The notes below the pieces were generated by a model. The model saw only the letters and a program-made list of their open reading frames with translations. It was not told where the DNA came from and did no database searches. Made by a program: the position numbers and the translations under genes. Source: Hippophae tibetana (lineage: Eukaryota; Streptophyta; Magnoliopsida; Rosales; Elaeagnaceae). Taken from it: a stretch of 64,000 bases of DNA. Location: the NCBI GenBank assembly GCA_037013495.1, contig CM072810.1, positions 22,513,343-22,577,342 on the forward strand, written 5' to 3'. Positions 49,341 to 63,750 of this stretch are shown here, one piece after another (the first letter of the stretch is position 1; the number at the start of each line of letters is the position of its first letter).

Positions 49341-52300
49341 ATAAGGTAGGCTAACAACATTTTTCACAATCTACTTTGTTTTCCAAATAGGTCCATCCAA
49401 ATTGTACGAGTAGTTGATAATGTTTGAAAAACCTGCATAGAATTTGTGCAAAACTTCATTCTCTTGTACGATATAGAGTTCAAAATTTCTGTTCTGCTGC
49501 ATACTTCTAGATTTAGTTTTTTACTCAAATGCCTATGTGAGTTCTCCAAAATGTTTCATGTTGCTTGGAAGAAATAAAAATATAAATTCATTGAATTAAT
49601 CATTTTAGAGCACCGATTACCTTTTTTTAAAATCCTTAAAAAAATGGTTATTCTTTCTAAGAAATTTAGTAAATCTTTGGGCAAGTACAACTATTTTCTC
49701 TAAATTGGTATTCAAGCCATCATTTCTAACAATTGTGTCAAAACTATCTTCGGTGGGACCACAATCCTTGATGTCTATCAATCGAAGCTCTTTCCATCCT
49801 CGAAAGTGGATTGCTATCATCTTGGTAAGAAGTCATGTAGTACGAATAGTTTCCCAACTTATACATGTAACAATAAGTTCACAGGAATTGTATATGGATT
49901 TAAACAAGGTAACTTTGGCTTGAAAATGGTAAGGTAGGCTAACAACAATTTTCTCAATCTACTTTGTTTTGCAAATAGGTCCATCCAAATTTTACGAGTA
50001 GTTGATAATGTTTGAAAAACCTGCATAGAATTTGTGCAAAAATTCATCCTCTTGCACGATATAGAGTTTAAAATTTCTGGTCTGTTGCATATTTCTAGAT
50101 TTAATTTTTATCTCAAATGCCTATATGAGTGGTCTCCAAAATGTTTCATGTTGCTTGGAAGAAATAAAAATATAAATTCATTGAATTAATCATTTTAGTG
50201 CTCCGATTACCTTTTTTTAAAATCCTTAAAAAAAGGGTTATTCTTTCTAAGAAATTAATTAAATATTTGGGAAAGTAGAGCCATTTTCTCTAAATTGGTA
50301 TTAAAGTTATCATTTCTAACAATTGTGTCAAAAATATCTTCGGTGGGACCACAATCCTTGATGTCTATAAATCGAAGCTCTTTCCATCCGCGAAAGTGAA
50401 TTTCTATCATCATGGCAAGAAATGATGTAGTTCGAATAATTTCCCAACTTATTCATTTAACAATAATTTCACAGGCCTTGTATATGGATTTAAACAAGGT
50501 AACTTTGGCTTGAAAATTATAAGGTAGGCTAACAACATTTTTCACAATCTACTTTGTTTTCCAAATAGGTCCATCCAAATTGTACGAGTTGTTGATAATG
50601 TTTGAAAAACATGCATAGAATTTGTGCAAAACTTCATTCTCTTGTACGATATAGAGTTCAAAATTTCTGTTCTGCTGCATACTTCTAGATTTAGTTTTTT
50701 ACTCAAATGCCTATTTGAGTTCTCCAAAATGTTTCATGTTGCTTGGAAGAAATAAAAATATAAATTCATTGAATTAATCATTTTAGAGCACCGATTACCT
50801 TTTTTTAAAATCCTTAAAAAAATGGTTATTCTTTCTAAGAAATTTAGTAAATCTTTGGGCAAGTACAACTATTTTCTCTAAATTGGTATTCAAGCCATCA
50901 TTTCTAACAATTGTGTCAAAACTATCTTCGGTGGGACCACAATCCTTGATGTCTATCAATCGAAGCTCTTTCCATCCTCGAAAGTGGATTGCTATCATCT
51001 TGGTAAGAAGTCATGTAGTACGAATAGTTTCCCAACTTATACATGTAACAATAAGTTCACAGGAATTGTATATGGATTTAAACAAGGTAACTTTGGCTTG
51101 AAAATGGTAAGGTAGGCTAACAACAATTTTCTCAATCTACTTTGTTTTGCAAATAGGTCCATCCAAATTTTACGAGTAGTTGATAATGTTTGAAAAACCT
51201 GCATAGAATTTGTGCAAAAATTCATCCTCTTGCACGATATAGAGTTTAAAATTTCTGGTCTGTTGCATATTTCTAGATTTAATTTTTATCTCAAATGCCT
51301 ATATGAGTGGTCTCCAAAATGTTTCATGTTGCTTGGAAGAAATAAAAATATAAATTCATTGAATTAATCATTTTAGTGCTCCGATTACCTTTTTTTAAAA
51401 TCCTTAAAAAAAGGGTTATTCTTTCTAAGAAATTAATTAAATATTTGGGAAAGTAGAGCCATTTTCTCTAAATTGGTATTAAAGTTATCATTTCTAACAA
51501 TTGTGTCAAAAATATCTTCGGTGGGACCACAATCCTTGATGTCTATAAATCGAAGCTCTTTCCATCCGCGAAAGTGGATTTCTATCATCATGGCAAGAAA
51601 TGATGTAGTTCGAATAATTTCCCAACTTATTCATTTTACAATAAGTTCACAGGCCTTGTATATGGAATTAAACAAGATAACTTTGGCTTGAAAATGATAA
51701 GGTAGGCTAACAACAATTTTCTCAATCTACTTTGTTTTCCAAATAGGTCCATCCAAATTGTACGAGTAGTTGATAATGTTTGAAAAACCTGCATAGAATT
51801 TGTGCAAAACTTCATCCTCTTGTACGATATAGAGTTCAAAATTTCTGTTCTGCTGCATAGTTCTAGATTTAGTTTTTTACTCAAATGCCTATGTGAGTTC
51901 TCCAAAATGTTTCATGTTGCTTGGAAGAAATAAAAATATAAATTCATTGAATTAATCATTTTAGAGCTCTGATTACCTTTTTTTAAAATCCTTAAAAAAA
52001 GGTTATTCTTTCTAAGAAATTTAGTAAATCTTTGGGCAAGTACAACTATTTTCTCTAAATTGGTATTCAAGCCATCATTTCTAACAATTGTGTCAAAACT
52101 ATCTTCGGTGGGACCACAATCCTTGATGTCTATCAATCGAAGCTCTTTCCATCCTCGAAAGTGGATTGCTATCATCTTGGTAAGAAGTCATGTAGTACGA
52201 ATAGTTTCCCAACTTATACATGTAACAATAAGTTCACAGGAATTGTATATGGATTTAAACAAGGTAACTTTGGCTTGAAAATGGTAAGGTAGGCTAACAA

Positions 52301-54160
52301 CAATTTTCTCAATCTACTTTGTTTTGCAAATAGGTCCATCCAAATTTTACGAGTAGTTGATAATGTTTGAAAAACCTGCATAGAATTTGTGCAAAAATTC
52401 ATCCTCTTGCACGATATAGAGTTTAAAATTTCTGGTCTGTTGCATATTTCTAGATTTAATTTTTATCTCAAATGCCTATATGAGTGGTCTCCAAAATGTT
52501 TCATGTTGCTTGGAAGAAATAAAAATATAAATTCATTGAATTAATCATTTTAGTGCTCCGATTACCTTTTTTTAAAATCCTTAAAAAAAGGGTTATTCTT
52601 TCTAAGAAATTAATTAAATATTTGGGAAAGTAGAGCCATTTTCTCTAAATTGGTATTAAAGTTATCATTTCTAACAATTGTGTCAAAAATATCTTCGGTG
52701 GGACCACAATCCTTGATGTCTATAAATCGAAGCTCTTTCCATCCGCGAAAGTGAATTTCTATCATCATGGCAAGAAATGATGTAGTTCGAATAATTTCCC
52801 AACTTATTCATTTAACAATAATTTCACAGGCCTTGTATATGGATTTAAACAAGGTAACTTTGGCTTGAAAATTATAAGGTAGGCTAACAACATTTTTCAC
52901 AATCTACTTTGTTTTCCAAATAGGTCCATCCAAATTGTACGAGTTGTTGATAATGTTTGAAAAACATGCATAGAATTTGTGCAAAACTTCATTCTCTTGT
53001 ACGATATAGAGTTCAAAATTTCTGTTCTGCTGCATACTTCTAGATTTAGTTTTTTACTCAAATGCCTATTTGAGTTCTCCAAAATGTTTCATGTTGCTTG
53101 GAAGAAATAAAAATATAAATTCATTGAATTAATCATTTTAGAGCACCGATTACCTTTTTTTAAAATCCTTAAAAAAATGGTTATTCTTTCTAAGAAATTT
53201 AGTAAATCTTTGGGCAAGTACAACTATTTTCTCTAAATTGGTATTCAAGCCATCATTTCTAACAATTGTGTCAAAACTATCTTCGGTGGGACCACAATCC
53301 TTGATGTCTATCAATCGAAGCTCTTTCCATCCTCGAAAGTGGATTGCTATCATCTTGGTAAGAAGTCATGTAGTACGAATAGTTTCCCAACTTATACATG
53401 TAACAATAAGTTCACAGGAATTGTATATGGATTTAAACAAGGTAACTTTGGCTTGAAAATGGTAAGGTAGGCTAACAACAATTTTCTCAATCTACTTTGT
53501 TTTGCAAATAGGTCCATCCAAATTTTACGAGTAGTTGATAATGTTTGAAAAACCTGCATAGAATTTGTGCAAAAATTCATCCTCTTGCACGATATAGAGT
53601 TTAAAATTTCTGGTCTGTTGCATATTTCTAGATTTAATTTTTATCTCAAATGCCTATATGAGTGGTCTCCAAAATGTTTCATGTTGCTTGGAAGAAATAA
53701 AAATATAAATTCATTGAATTAATCATTTTAGTGCTCCGATTACCTTTTTTTAAAATCCTTAAAAAAAGGGTTATTCTTTCTAAGAAATTAATTAAATATT
53801 TGGGAAAGTAGAGCCATTTTCTCTAAATTGGTATTAAAGTTATCATTTCTAACAATTGTGTCAAAAATATCTTCGGTGGGACCACAATCCTTGATGTCTA
53901 TAAATCGAAGCTCTTTCCATCCGCGAAAGTGGATTTCTATCATCATGGCAAGAAATGATGTAGTTCGAATAATTTCCCAACTTATTCATTTTACAATAAG
54001 TTCACAGGCCTTGTATATGGAATTAAACAAGATAACTTTGGCTTGAAAATGATAAGGTAGGCTAACAACAATTTTCTCAATCTACTTTGTTTTCCAAATA
54101 GGTCCATCCAAATTGTACGAGTAGTTGATAATGTTTGAAAAACCTGCATAGAATTTGTGC
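49341..54160. repeat. Block K: four-unit HOR of 2355 bp built as a dimer of dimers, two copies
   Basis: Anchors 49705 (e), 50295, 50883 (e), 51473 recur at 52060, 52650, 53238, 53828, all at 2355 bp. Within a copy the e unit also repeats every 1177-1178 bp, alternating with a plain unit. The two plain units differ (GTGAATTTCTATC and AATAATTTCACAGG after 50295 and 52650; GTGGATTTCTATC and TATGGAATTAAAC after 51473 and 53828). That makes the true period four units, not two. The e units carry TCTATCAATCG, TAGTACGAATAG and ACAGGAATTG. Confidence 0.9.
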
Positions 54161-57100
54161 AAAACTTCATTCTCTTGTACGATATAGAGTTCAAAATTTC
54201 TGTTATGCTGCATAGTTCTAGATTTAGTTTTTTGCTCAAATGCCTATGTGAGTTCTCCAAAATGATTCATGTTGCTTGGAAGAAATAAAACAATAAATTC
54301 ATTGAATTAATCATTTTACAGCTCCGATTACCTTTTTTTTAAATCCTTAAAAAAAGGGTTATTCTTTCTAAGAAATTAATTAAATCTTTGGGCAAGTAGA
54401 GACATTTTCTCTAAATTGGTATTCAATTCATCATTTTTAACAATTGTGTCAAATCTATCTTCGGTGGGACCACAATCCTTGATGTCTATAAATCGAAGCT
54501 CTTTCCATCCGCGAAATTGGTTTGCTATCATCTTGGCAAGAAGTCATGTAGTTCGAATAGTTTCCCAACATATACATGTAACAATAAGTTCACAGGCCTT
54601 GTATATGGATTTAAACAAGGTAACTTTGGCTTGAAAATGGTAAGGTAGGCTAACAACAATTTTCTCAATCTACTTTGTTTTCCAAATAGGTCCATCCAAA
54701 TTGTACGAGTAGTTGATAATGTTTGAAAAACCTGCATAGAAGTTGTGCAAAACTGCATCCTCTTGCACGATATAGAGTTCAAAATTTATGTTCGGTTGCA
54801 TAGTTCTAGATATAGTTTTTTGCTCAAATTCCTATATGAGTGGTCTCCAAAAAATTTCATGTTGCTTGGAAGAAATAAAACTATAAATTCATTGAATTAA
54901 TCATTTTAGAGCTCCGATTAACTTTTTTTAAAAATCCTTAAAAAAATGGTTATTCTTTCTAAGAAATTTAGTAAATCTTTGGGAAAGTAGAGCCATTTTA
55001 TCTAAATTGGTAACAAAGTCATCATTTCTAACAATTGTGTCAAAAATATCTTCCCTGGGACCACAATCCTTGATGTCTATAAATCGAAGCTCTTTCCATC
55101 CGCGAAAGTGGATTGCAATCATCTTGGCAAGAAGTGATGTAGTTCGAATAGTTTCACAACTTATACATTTAAAAATAAGTTCACAGGCCTTGTATATGGA
55201 TTTAAACAAGGTAACTTTGGCTTGAAAATGGTAAGGTAGGTTATCAACAATTTTCTCAATCTACTTTGTTTTCCAAATAGGTCCATGCAAATTATACGAG
55301 TAGTTGATAATGTTTGAAAAACCTGCATAGAATTTGTGCAAAACTTCATCCTCTTGCACTATATAGAGTTCAAAATTTCTGTTCTATTGCATAGTTCTAG
55401 ATATTATTTTTTTGCTCAAATGCCTATATGAGTGGTCTCATAAATGTTTCATATTGCTTGGAAGAAATAAAGTTATAAATTCATTGAATTAATCATTATA
55501 GAACTCCGATTAACTTTTTTTAAAATCCTTAAAAAAAGGGTTATTCTTTCTAAGAAATTTAGTAAATCTTTGGGAAAGTAGAGCCATTTTCTCTAAATTG
55601 GTATTAAAGTCATCATTTCTAACAATTGTGTCAAAAATATCTTCGGTGGGACCACAATCCTTGATGTCTATAAATGGAAGCTCTTTCCATCCGCGAAAGT
55701 GGATTTCTATCATCATGGCAAGAAATGATGTAGTTCGAATAATTTCCCAACTTATTCATTTAACAATAAGTTCACAGGCCTTGTATATGGATTTAAACAA
55801 GATAACTTTGGCTTGAAAATGATAAGGTAGGCTAACAACAATTTTCTCAATCTACTTTGTTTTCCAAATAGGTCCATCCAAATTGTACGAGTAGTTGATA
55901 ATGTATGAAAAACCTGCATAGAATTTGTGCAAAACTTCATTCTCTTGTACGATATAGAGTTCAAAATTTCTGTTATGCTGCATCGTTCTAGATTTAGTTT
56001 TTTGCTCAAATGCCTATGTGAGTTCTCCAAAATGATTCATGTTCCTTGGAAGAAATAAAACAATAAATTCATTGAATTAATCATTTTACAGCTCCGATTA
56101 CCTTTTTTTAAAATCCTTAAAAAAAGGGTTATTCTTTCTAAGAAATTAATTAAATCTTTGGGCAAGTAGAGCCATTTTCTCTAAATTGGTATTCAAGTCA
56201 TCATTTCTAACAATTGTGTCAAATCTATCTTCGGTGGGACCACTATCCTTGATGTCTATAAATCGAAGCTCTTTCCATCCGCGAAAGTGGTTTCCTATCA
56301 TCTTGGCAAGAAGTCATTTAGTTCGAATAGTTTCCCAACTTATACATGTAACAATAAGTTCACAGGCCTTGTATATGGATTTAAACAAGGTAACTTTGGC
56401 TTGAAAATTATAAGGTAGGCTAACAACATTTTTCACAATCTACTTTGTTTTCCAAATAGGTCCATCCAAATTGTACGAGTAGTTGATAATGTTTGAAAAA
56501 CCTGCATAGAATTTGTGCAAAACTTCATTCTCTTGTAAGATATAGAGTTCAAAATTTCTGTTCTGCTTCATACTTCTAGATTTAGTTTTTTGCTCAAATG
56601 CCTATGTGAGTTCTCCAAAATGTTTCATGTTGCTTGGAAGAAATAAAACTATAAATTCGTTGAATTAATCATTTTAGAGCACCGATTACCTTTTTTTAAA
56701 ATCCTTAAAAAAATGGTTATTCTTTCTAAGAAATTTAGTAAATCTTTGGGCAAGTACAACTATTTTCTCTAAATTGATATTCAAGCCATCATTTCTAACA
56801 ATTGTGTCAAAACTATCTTTGGTGGGACCACAATCCTTGATGTCTATCAATCGAAGCTCTTTCCATCCTCGAAAGTGGATTGCTATCATCTTGGTAAGAA
56901 GTCATGTAGTACGAATAGTTTCCCAACTTATACATGTAACAATAAGTTCACATGATTTGTATATGGATTTAAACAAGGTAACTTTGGCTTGAAAATGGTA
57001 AGGTAGGCTAACAACAATTTTCTCAATCTACTTTGTTTTGCAAATAGGTCCATCCAAATTTTACGAGTAGTTGATAATGTTTGAAAAACCTCCATAGAAT

Positions 57101-57860
57101 TTGTGCAAAACTTCATCCTCTTGCACGATATAGAGTTCAAAATTTCTGTTCTGTTGCATATTTCTAGATTTAATTTTTATCTCAAATGCCTATATGAGTG
57201 GTCTCCAAAATGTTTCATGTTGCTTGGAAGAAATAAAACAATAAATTCATTGAATTAATCATTTTACAGCTCCGATTACCGTTTTTTAAAATCCTTAAAA
57301 AAAAGGGTTATTCTTTCTAATAAATTAATTAAATCTTTGGGCAAGTAGAGCCATTTTCTCTAAATTGGTATTCAAGTCATCATTTCTAACAATTGTGTCA
57401 AATCTATCTTCGGTGGGACCACAATGATTGATGTCTATAAATCGAAGCTCTTTCCATCCGCGAAAGTGGTTTGCTATCATCTTGGCAAGAAGTCATATAG
57501 TTCGAATAGTTTCCCAACTTATACATGTAACAATAAGTTCACAGGCTTTGTATATGGATTTAAACAAGGTAACTTTGGCTTGAAAATGGTAAGGTAGGCT
57601 AACAACAATTTTCTCAATCTACTTTGTTTTCCAAATAGGTCCATCCAAACTATACGAGTAGTTGATAATGTTTGAAAAACCAGCATAGAATTTGTGCAAA
57701 ACTTCATCGTCTTGCACGATATAGAGTTCAAAATTTCTGTTCTGTTGCATAGTTCTAGATTGAATATTTTTCTCAAATGCCTATATAAGTGGTCTCCAAA
57801 ATGTTTCATGTTGCTTAGAAGAAATGAAAATATAAATTCATTGAATTAATCATTTTAGAG
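53085..57860. repeat. Block L, copy 1: segment of about 4.8 kb repeated 5893 bp downstream
   Basis: Anchors are 53238 (e), 53828, 54416 (c), 55007 (d), 55598, 56186, 56774 (e-like) and 57365. They recur at 59131, 59721, 60309, 60900, 61491, 62079, 62667 and 63257, at 5893 bp for the first seven and 5892 for the last. The 1-bp change lies in the A and T runs near 57290. Private marks are shared, such as AAGTCATTTAGTTCG (near 56311 and 62204) and TCTTTGGTGGG (near 56816 and 62709). The segment overlaps the end of block K. It contains the c-d pair also found in block H. Confidence 0.92.
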
Positions 57861-58977
57861 CTCCGATTACCTTTTTTTAAAATCCTTAAAAAAGGGTTAT
57901 TCTTTCTAAGAAATTTATTAAATCTTTGGGAAAGAAGAGCCATTTTCTCTAAATTGGTATTAAAGTCATCATTTCTAACAATTGTGTCAAAAATATCTTC
58001 GGTGGGACCACAATCCTTGATGTCTATAAATGGAAGCTCTTTCCATCCGCAAAAGTGGATTTCTATCATTATGGCAAGAAATGATGTAGTTCGAATAATT
58101 TCCAAAATTATTCATTTAACAATAAGTTCACAGGCCTTGTATATGGATTTAAACAAGGTAACTTTGGCTTGAAAATGATAAGGTAGGCTAACAACAATTT
58201 TCTCAATCTACTTTGTTTTCCAAATAGGTCCATCCAAATTGTACGGGTAGTTGATAATGTTTGAAAAAACCTGCATAGAATTTGTGCAAAATTTCATCCT
58301 CTTGTACGATATAGAGTTCAAAATTTCTGTTCTGTTGCATAGTTCTAGATTTAGTTTTTTGCTCAAATGCCTATGTGAGTTCTCCAAAATGTTTCATGTT
58401 GCTTGGAAGAAATAAAACAATAAATTCATTGAATTAATCATTTTAGAGCTCCGATTACCTTTTTTCAAAATCCTTAGAAAAAAGTGTTATTCTTTCTAAG
58501 AAATTTAGTAAATCTTTGGGCAAGTAGAGCTATTTTCTCTAAATTAGTATTCCAGTCATCATTTCTAACAATTGTGTCAAAAATATCTTCGGTGGGACCA
58601 CAATCCTTGATGTCTATAAATCGAAGCTCTTTCCATCCGCGAAAGTGGATTGCTATCATCATGGCAAGAAATGATGTAGTTCGAATAATTTCCCAACTTA
58701 TTCATTTCAAATAAGTTCACAGGCCTTGTATATGGATTTAAACAAGGTAACTTTGGCTTGAAAATGATAAGGTAGGCTAACAACATTTTTCACAATCTAC
58801 TTTGTTTTCCAAATAGGTCCATCCAAATTGTACGAGTAGTTGATAATGTTTGAAAAACCTACATAGAATTTGTGCAAAACTTCATTCTCTTGTACGATAT
58901 AGAGTTCAAAATTTCTGTTCTGCTGCATACTTCTAGATTTAGTTTTTTGCTCAAATGCCTATGTGAGTTCTCCAAAA
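57861..58977. repeat. Spacer between the two block L copies, two units matching 48.4-49.6 kb
   Basis: Anchors 57954 and 58544 match 48529 and 49118 at offsets 9425 and 9426. Marks include CCGCAAAAGTGG (near 58046 and 48623), TCCAAAATTATTC (near 58102 and 48677) and CTTAGAAAAAAG (near 58474 and 49048). These units fill the gap that makes the block L offset ten units. No gene is seen. Confidence 0.85.
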
Positions 58978-61900
58978 TGTTTCATGTTGCTTGGAAGAAA
59001 TAAAAATATAAATTCATTGAATTAATCATTTTAGAGCACCGATTACCTTTTTTTAAAATCCTTAAAAAAATGGTTATTCTTCCTAAGAAATTTAGTAAAT
59101 CTTTGGGCAAGTACAACTATTTTCTCTAAATTGGTATTCAAGCCATCATTTCTAACAATTGTGTCAAAACTATCTTCGGTGGGACCACAATCCTTGATGT
59201 CTATCAATCGAAGCTCTTTCCATCCTCGAAAGTGGATTGCTATCATCTTGGTAAGAAGTCATGTAGTACGAATAGTTTCCCAACTTATACATGTAACAAT
59301 AAGTTCACAGGAATTGTATATGGATTTAAACAAGGTAACTTTGGCTTGAAAATGGTAAGGTAGGCTAACAACAATTTTCTCAATCTACTTTGTTTTGCAA
59401 ATAGGTCCATCCAAATTTTACGAGTAGTTGATAATGTTTGAAAAACCTGCATAGAATTTGTGCAAAAATTCATCCTCTTGCACGATATAGAGTTTAAAAT
59501 TTCTGGTCTGTTGCATATTTCTAGATTTAATTTTTATCTCAAATGCCTATATGAGTGGTCTCCAAAATGTTTCATGTTGCTTGGAAGAATTCAAAATATA
59601 AATTCATTGAATTAATCATTTTAGTGCTCCGATTACCTTTTTTTAAAATCCTTAAAAAAAGGGTTATTCTTTCTAAGAAATTAATTAAATATTTGGGAAA
59701 GTAGAGCCATTTTCTCTAAATTGGTATTAAAGTCATCATTTCTAACAATTGTGTCAAAAATATCTTCGGTGGGACCACAATCCTTGATGTCTATAAATCG
59801 AAGCTCTTTCCATCCGCGAAAGTGGATTTCTATCATCATGGCAAGAAATGATGTAGTTCGAATAATTTCCCAACTTATTCATTTAAAAATAAGTTCACAG
59901 GCCTTGTATATGGATTTAAACAAGATAACTTTGGCTTGAAAATGATAAGGTAGGCTACTAACAATTTTCTCAATCTACTTTGTTTTCCAAATAGGTCCAT
60001 CCAAATTGTACGAGTAGTTGATAATGTTTGAAAAACCTGCATAGAATTTGTGCAAAACTTCATTCTCTTGTACGATATAGAGTTCAAAATTTCTGTTATG
60101 CTGCATAGTTCTAGATTTAGTTTTTTGCTCAAATGCCTATGTGAGTTCTCCAAAATGATTCATGTTGCTTGGAAGAAATAAAACAATAAATTCATTGAAT
60201 TAATCATTTTACAGCTCCGATTACCTTTTTTTAAAATCCTTAAAAAAAGGGTTATTCTTTCTAAGAAATTAATTAAATCTTTGGGCAAGTAGAGACATTT
60301 TCTCTAAATTGGTATTTAAGTCATCATTTTTAACAATTGTGTCAAATCTATCTTCGGTGGGACCACAATCCTTGATGTCTACAAATCGAAGCTCTTTCCA
60401 TCCGCGAAATTGGTTTGCTATCATCTTGGCAAGAAGTCATGTAGTTCGAATAGTTTCCCAACATATACATGTAACAATAAGTTCACAGGCCTTGTATATG
60501 GATTTAAACAAGGTAACTTTGGCTTGAAAATGGTAAGGTAGGCTAACAACAATTTTCTCAATCTACTTTGTTTTCCAAATAGGTCCATCCAAATTGTACG
60601 AGTAGTTGATAATGTTTGAAAAACCTGCATAGAAGTTGTGCAAAACTGCATCCTCTTGCACGATATAGAGTTCAAAATTTATGTTCGGTTGCATAGTTCT
60701 AGATATAGTTTTTTGCTCAAATTCCTATATGAGTGGTCTCCAAAAAATTTCATGTTGCTTGGAAGAAATAAAACTATAAATTCATTGAATTAATCATTTT
60801 AGAGCTCCGATTAACTTTTTTTAAAAATCCTTAAAAAAATGGTTATTCTTTCTAAGAAATTTAGTAAATCTTTGGGAAAGTAGAGCCATTTTATCTAAAT
60901 TGGTAACAAAGTCATCATTTCTAACAATTGTGTCAAAAATATCTTCCCTGGGACCACAATCCTTGATGTCTATAAATCGAAGCTCTTTCCATCCGCGAAA
61001 GTGGATTGCAATCATCTTGGCAAGAAGTGATGTAGTTCGAATAGTTTCACAACTTATACATTTAAAAATAAGTTCACAGGCCTTGTATATGGATTTAAAC
61101 AAGGTAACTTTGGCTTGAAAATGGTAAGGTAGGTTATCAACAATTTTCTCAATCTACTTTGTTTTCCAAATAGGTCCATGCAAATTATACGAGTAGTTGA
61201 TAATGTTTGAAAAACCTGCATAGAATTTGTGCAAAACTTCATCCTCTTGCACTATATAGAGTTCAAAATTTCTGTTCTATTGCATAGTTCTAGATATTAT
61301 TTTTTTGCTCAAATGCCTATATGAGTGGTCTCATAAATGTTTCATATTGCTTGGAAGAAATAAAGTTATAAATTCATTGAATTAATCATTATAGAACTCC
61401 GATTAACTTTTTTTAAAATCCTTAAAAAAAGGGTTATTCTTTCTAAGAAATTTAGTAAATCTTTGGGAAAGTAGAGCCATTTTCTCTAAATTGGTATTAA
61501 AGTCATCATTTCTAACAATTGTGTCAAAAATATCTTCGGTGGGACCACAATCCTTGATGTCTATAAATGGAAGCTCTTTCCATCCGCGAAAGTGGATTTC
61601 TATCATCATGGCAAGAAATGATGTAGTTCGAATAATTTCCCAACTTATTCATTTAACAATAAGTTCACAGGCCTTGTATATGGATTTAAACAAGATAACT
61701 TTGGCTTGAAAATGATAAGGTAGGCTAACAACAATTTTCTCAATCTACTTTGTTTTCCAAATAGGTCCATCCAAATTGTACGAGTAGTTGATAATGTATG
61801 AAAAACCTGCATAGAATTTGTGCAAAACTTCATTCTCTTGTACGATATAGAGTTCAAAATTTCTGTTATGCTGCATCGTTCTAGATTTAGTTTTTTGCTC

Positions 61901-63750
61901 AAATGCCTATGTGAGTTCTCCAAAATGATTCATGTTCCTTGGAAGAAATAAAACAATAAATTCATTGAATTAATCATTTTACAGCTCCGATTACCTTTTT
62001 TTAAAATCCTTAAAAAAAGGGTTATTCTTTCTAAGAAATTAATTAAATCTTTGGGCAAGTAGAGCCATTTTCTCTAAATTGGTATTCAAGTCATCATTTC
62101 TAACAATTGTGTCAAATCTATCTTCGGTGGGACCACTATCCTTGATGTCTATAAATCGAAGCTCTTTCCATCCGCGAAAGTGGTTTCCTATCATCTTGGC
62201 AAGAAGTCATTTAGTTCGAATAGTTTCCCAACTTATACATGTAACAATAAGTTCACAGGCCTTGTATATGGATTTAAACAAGGTAACTTTGGCTTGAAAA
62301 TTATAAGGTAGGCTAACAACATTTTTCACAATCTACTTTGTTTTCCAAATAGGTCCATCCAAATTGTACGAGTAGTTGATAATGTTTGAAAAACCTGCAT
62401 AGAATTTGTGCAAAACTTCATTCTCTTGTAAGATATAGAGTTCAAAATTTCTGTTCTGCTTCATACTTCTAGATTTAGTTTTTTGCTCAAATGCCTATGT
62501 GAGTTCTCCAAAATGTTTCATGTTGCTTGGAAGAAATAAAACTATAAATTCGTTGAATTAATCATTTTAGAGCACCGATTACCTTTTTTTAAAATCCTTA
62601 AAAAAATGGTTATTCTTTCTAAGAAATTTAGTAAATCTTTGGGCAAGTACAACTATTTTCTCTAAATTGATATTCAAGCCATCATTTCTAACAATTGTGT
62701 CAAAACTATCTTTGGTGGGACCACAATCCTTGATGTCTATCAATCGAAGCTCTTTCCATCCTCGAAAGTGGATTGCTATCATCTTGGTAAGAAGTCATTT
62801 AGTACGAATAGTTTCCCAACTTATACATGTAACAATAAGTTCACATGATTTGTATATGGATTTAAACAAGGTAACTTTGGCTTGAAAATGGTAAGGTAGG
62901 CTAACAACAATTTTCTCAATCTACTTTGTTTTGCAAATAGGTCCATCCAAATTTTACGAGTAGTTGATAATGTTTGAAAAACCTGCATAGAATTTGTGCA
63001 AAACTTCATCCTCTTGCACGATATAGAGTTCAAAATTTCTGTTCTGTTGCATATTTCTAGATTTAATTTTTATCTCAAATGCCTATATGAGTGGTCTCCA
63101 AAATGTTTCATGTTGCTTGGAGGAAATAAAACAATAAATTCATTGAATTAATCATTTTACAGCTCCGATTACCTTTTTTTAAAATCCTTAAAAAAAGGGT
63201 TATTCTTTCTAATAAATTAATTAAATCTTTGGGCAAGTAGAGCCATTTTCTCTAAATTGGTATTCAAGTCATCATTTCTAACAATTGTGTCAAATCTATC
63301 TTCGGTGGGACCACAATCCTTGATGTCTATAAATCGAAGCTCTTTCCATCCGCGAAAGTGGTTTGCTATCATCTTGGCAAGAAGTCATGTAGTTCGAATA
63401 GTTTCCCAACTTATACATGTAACAATAAGTTCACAGGCCTTGTATATGGATTTAAACAAGGTAACTTTGGCTTGAAAATGGTAAGGTAGGCTAACAACAA
63501 TTTTCTCAATCTACTTTGTTTTCCAAATAGGTCCATCCAAACTACACGAGTAGTTGATAATGTTTGAAAAACCTGCATAGAATTTGTGCAAAACTTCATC
63601 GTCTTGCACGATATAGAGTTCAAAATTTCTGTTCTGTTGCATTGTTCTAGATTTAATTTTTTTCTCAAATGCCGATATGAGTGGTCTCCAAAATGTTTCA
63701 TGTTGCTTGGAAGAAATGAAAATATAAATTCATTGAATTAATCATTTTAG
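58978..63750. repeat. Block L, copy 2
   Basis: Anchors are 59131, 59721, 60309, 60900, 61491, 62079, 62667 and 63257. Differences from copy 1 are scattered single bases. Examples are TTCTTCCTAAG near 59078 (TTCTTTCTAAG in copy 1), GTCTACAAATCG near 60376 (GTCTATAAATCG) and CATTTAGTACG near 62798 (CATGTAGTACG). The match ends near 63750, where TAGATTTCCG replaces TAGAGCTCCG. High identity with few private changes suggests a recent event. Confidence 0.92.
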
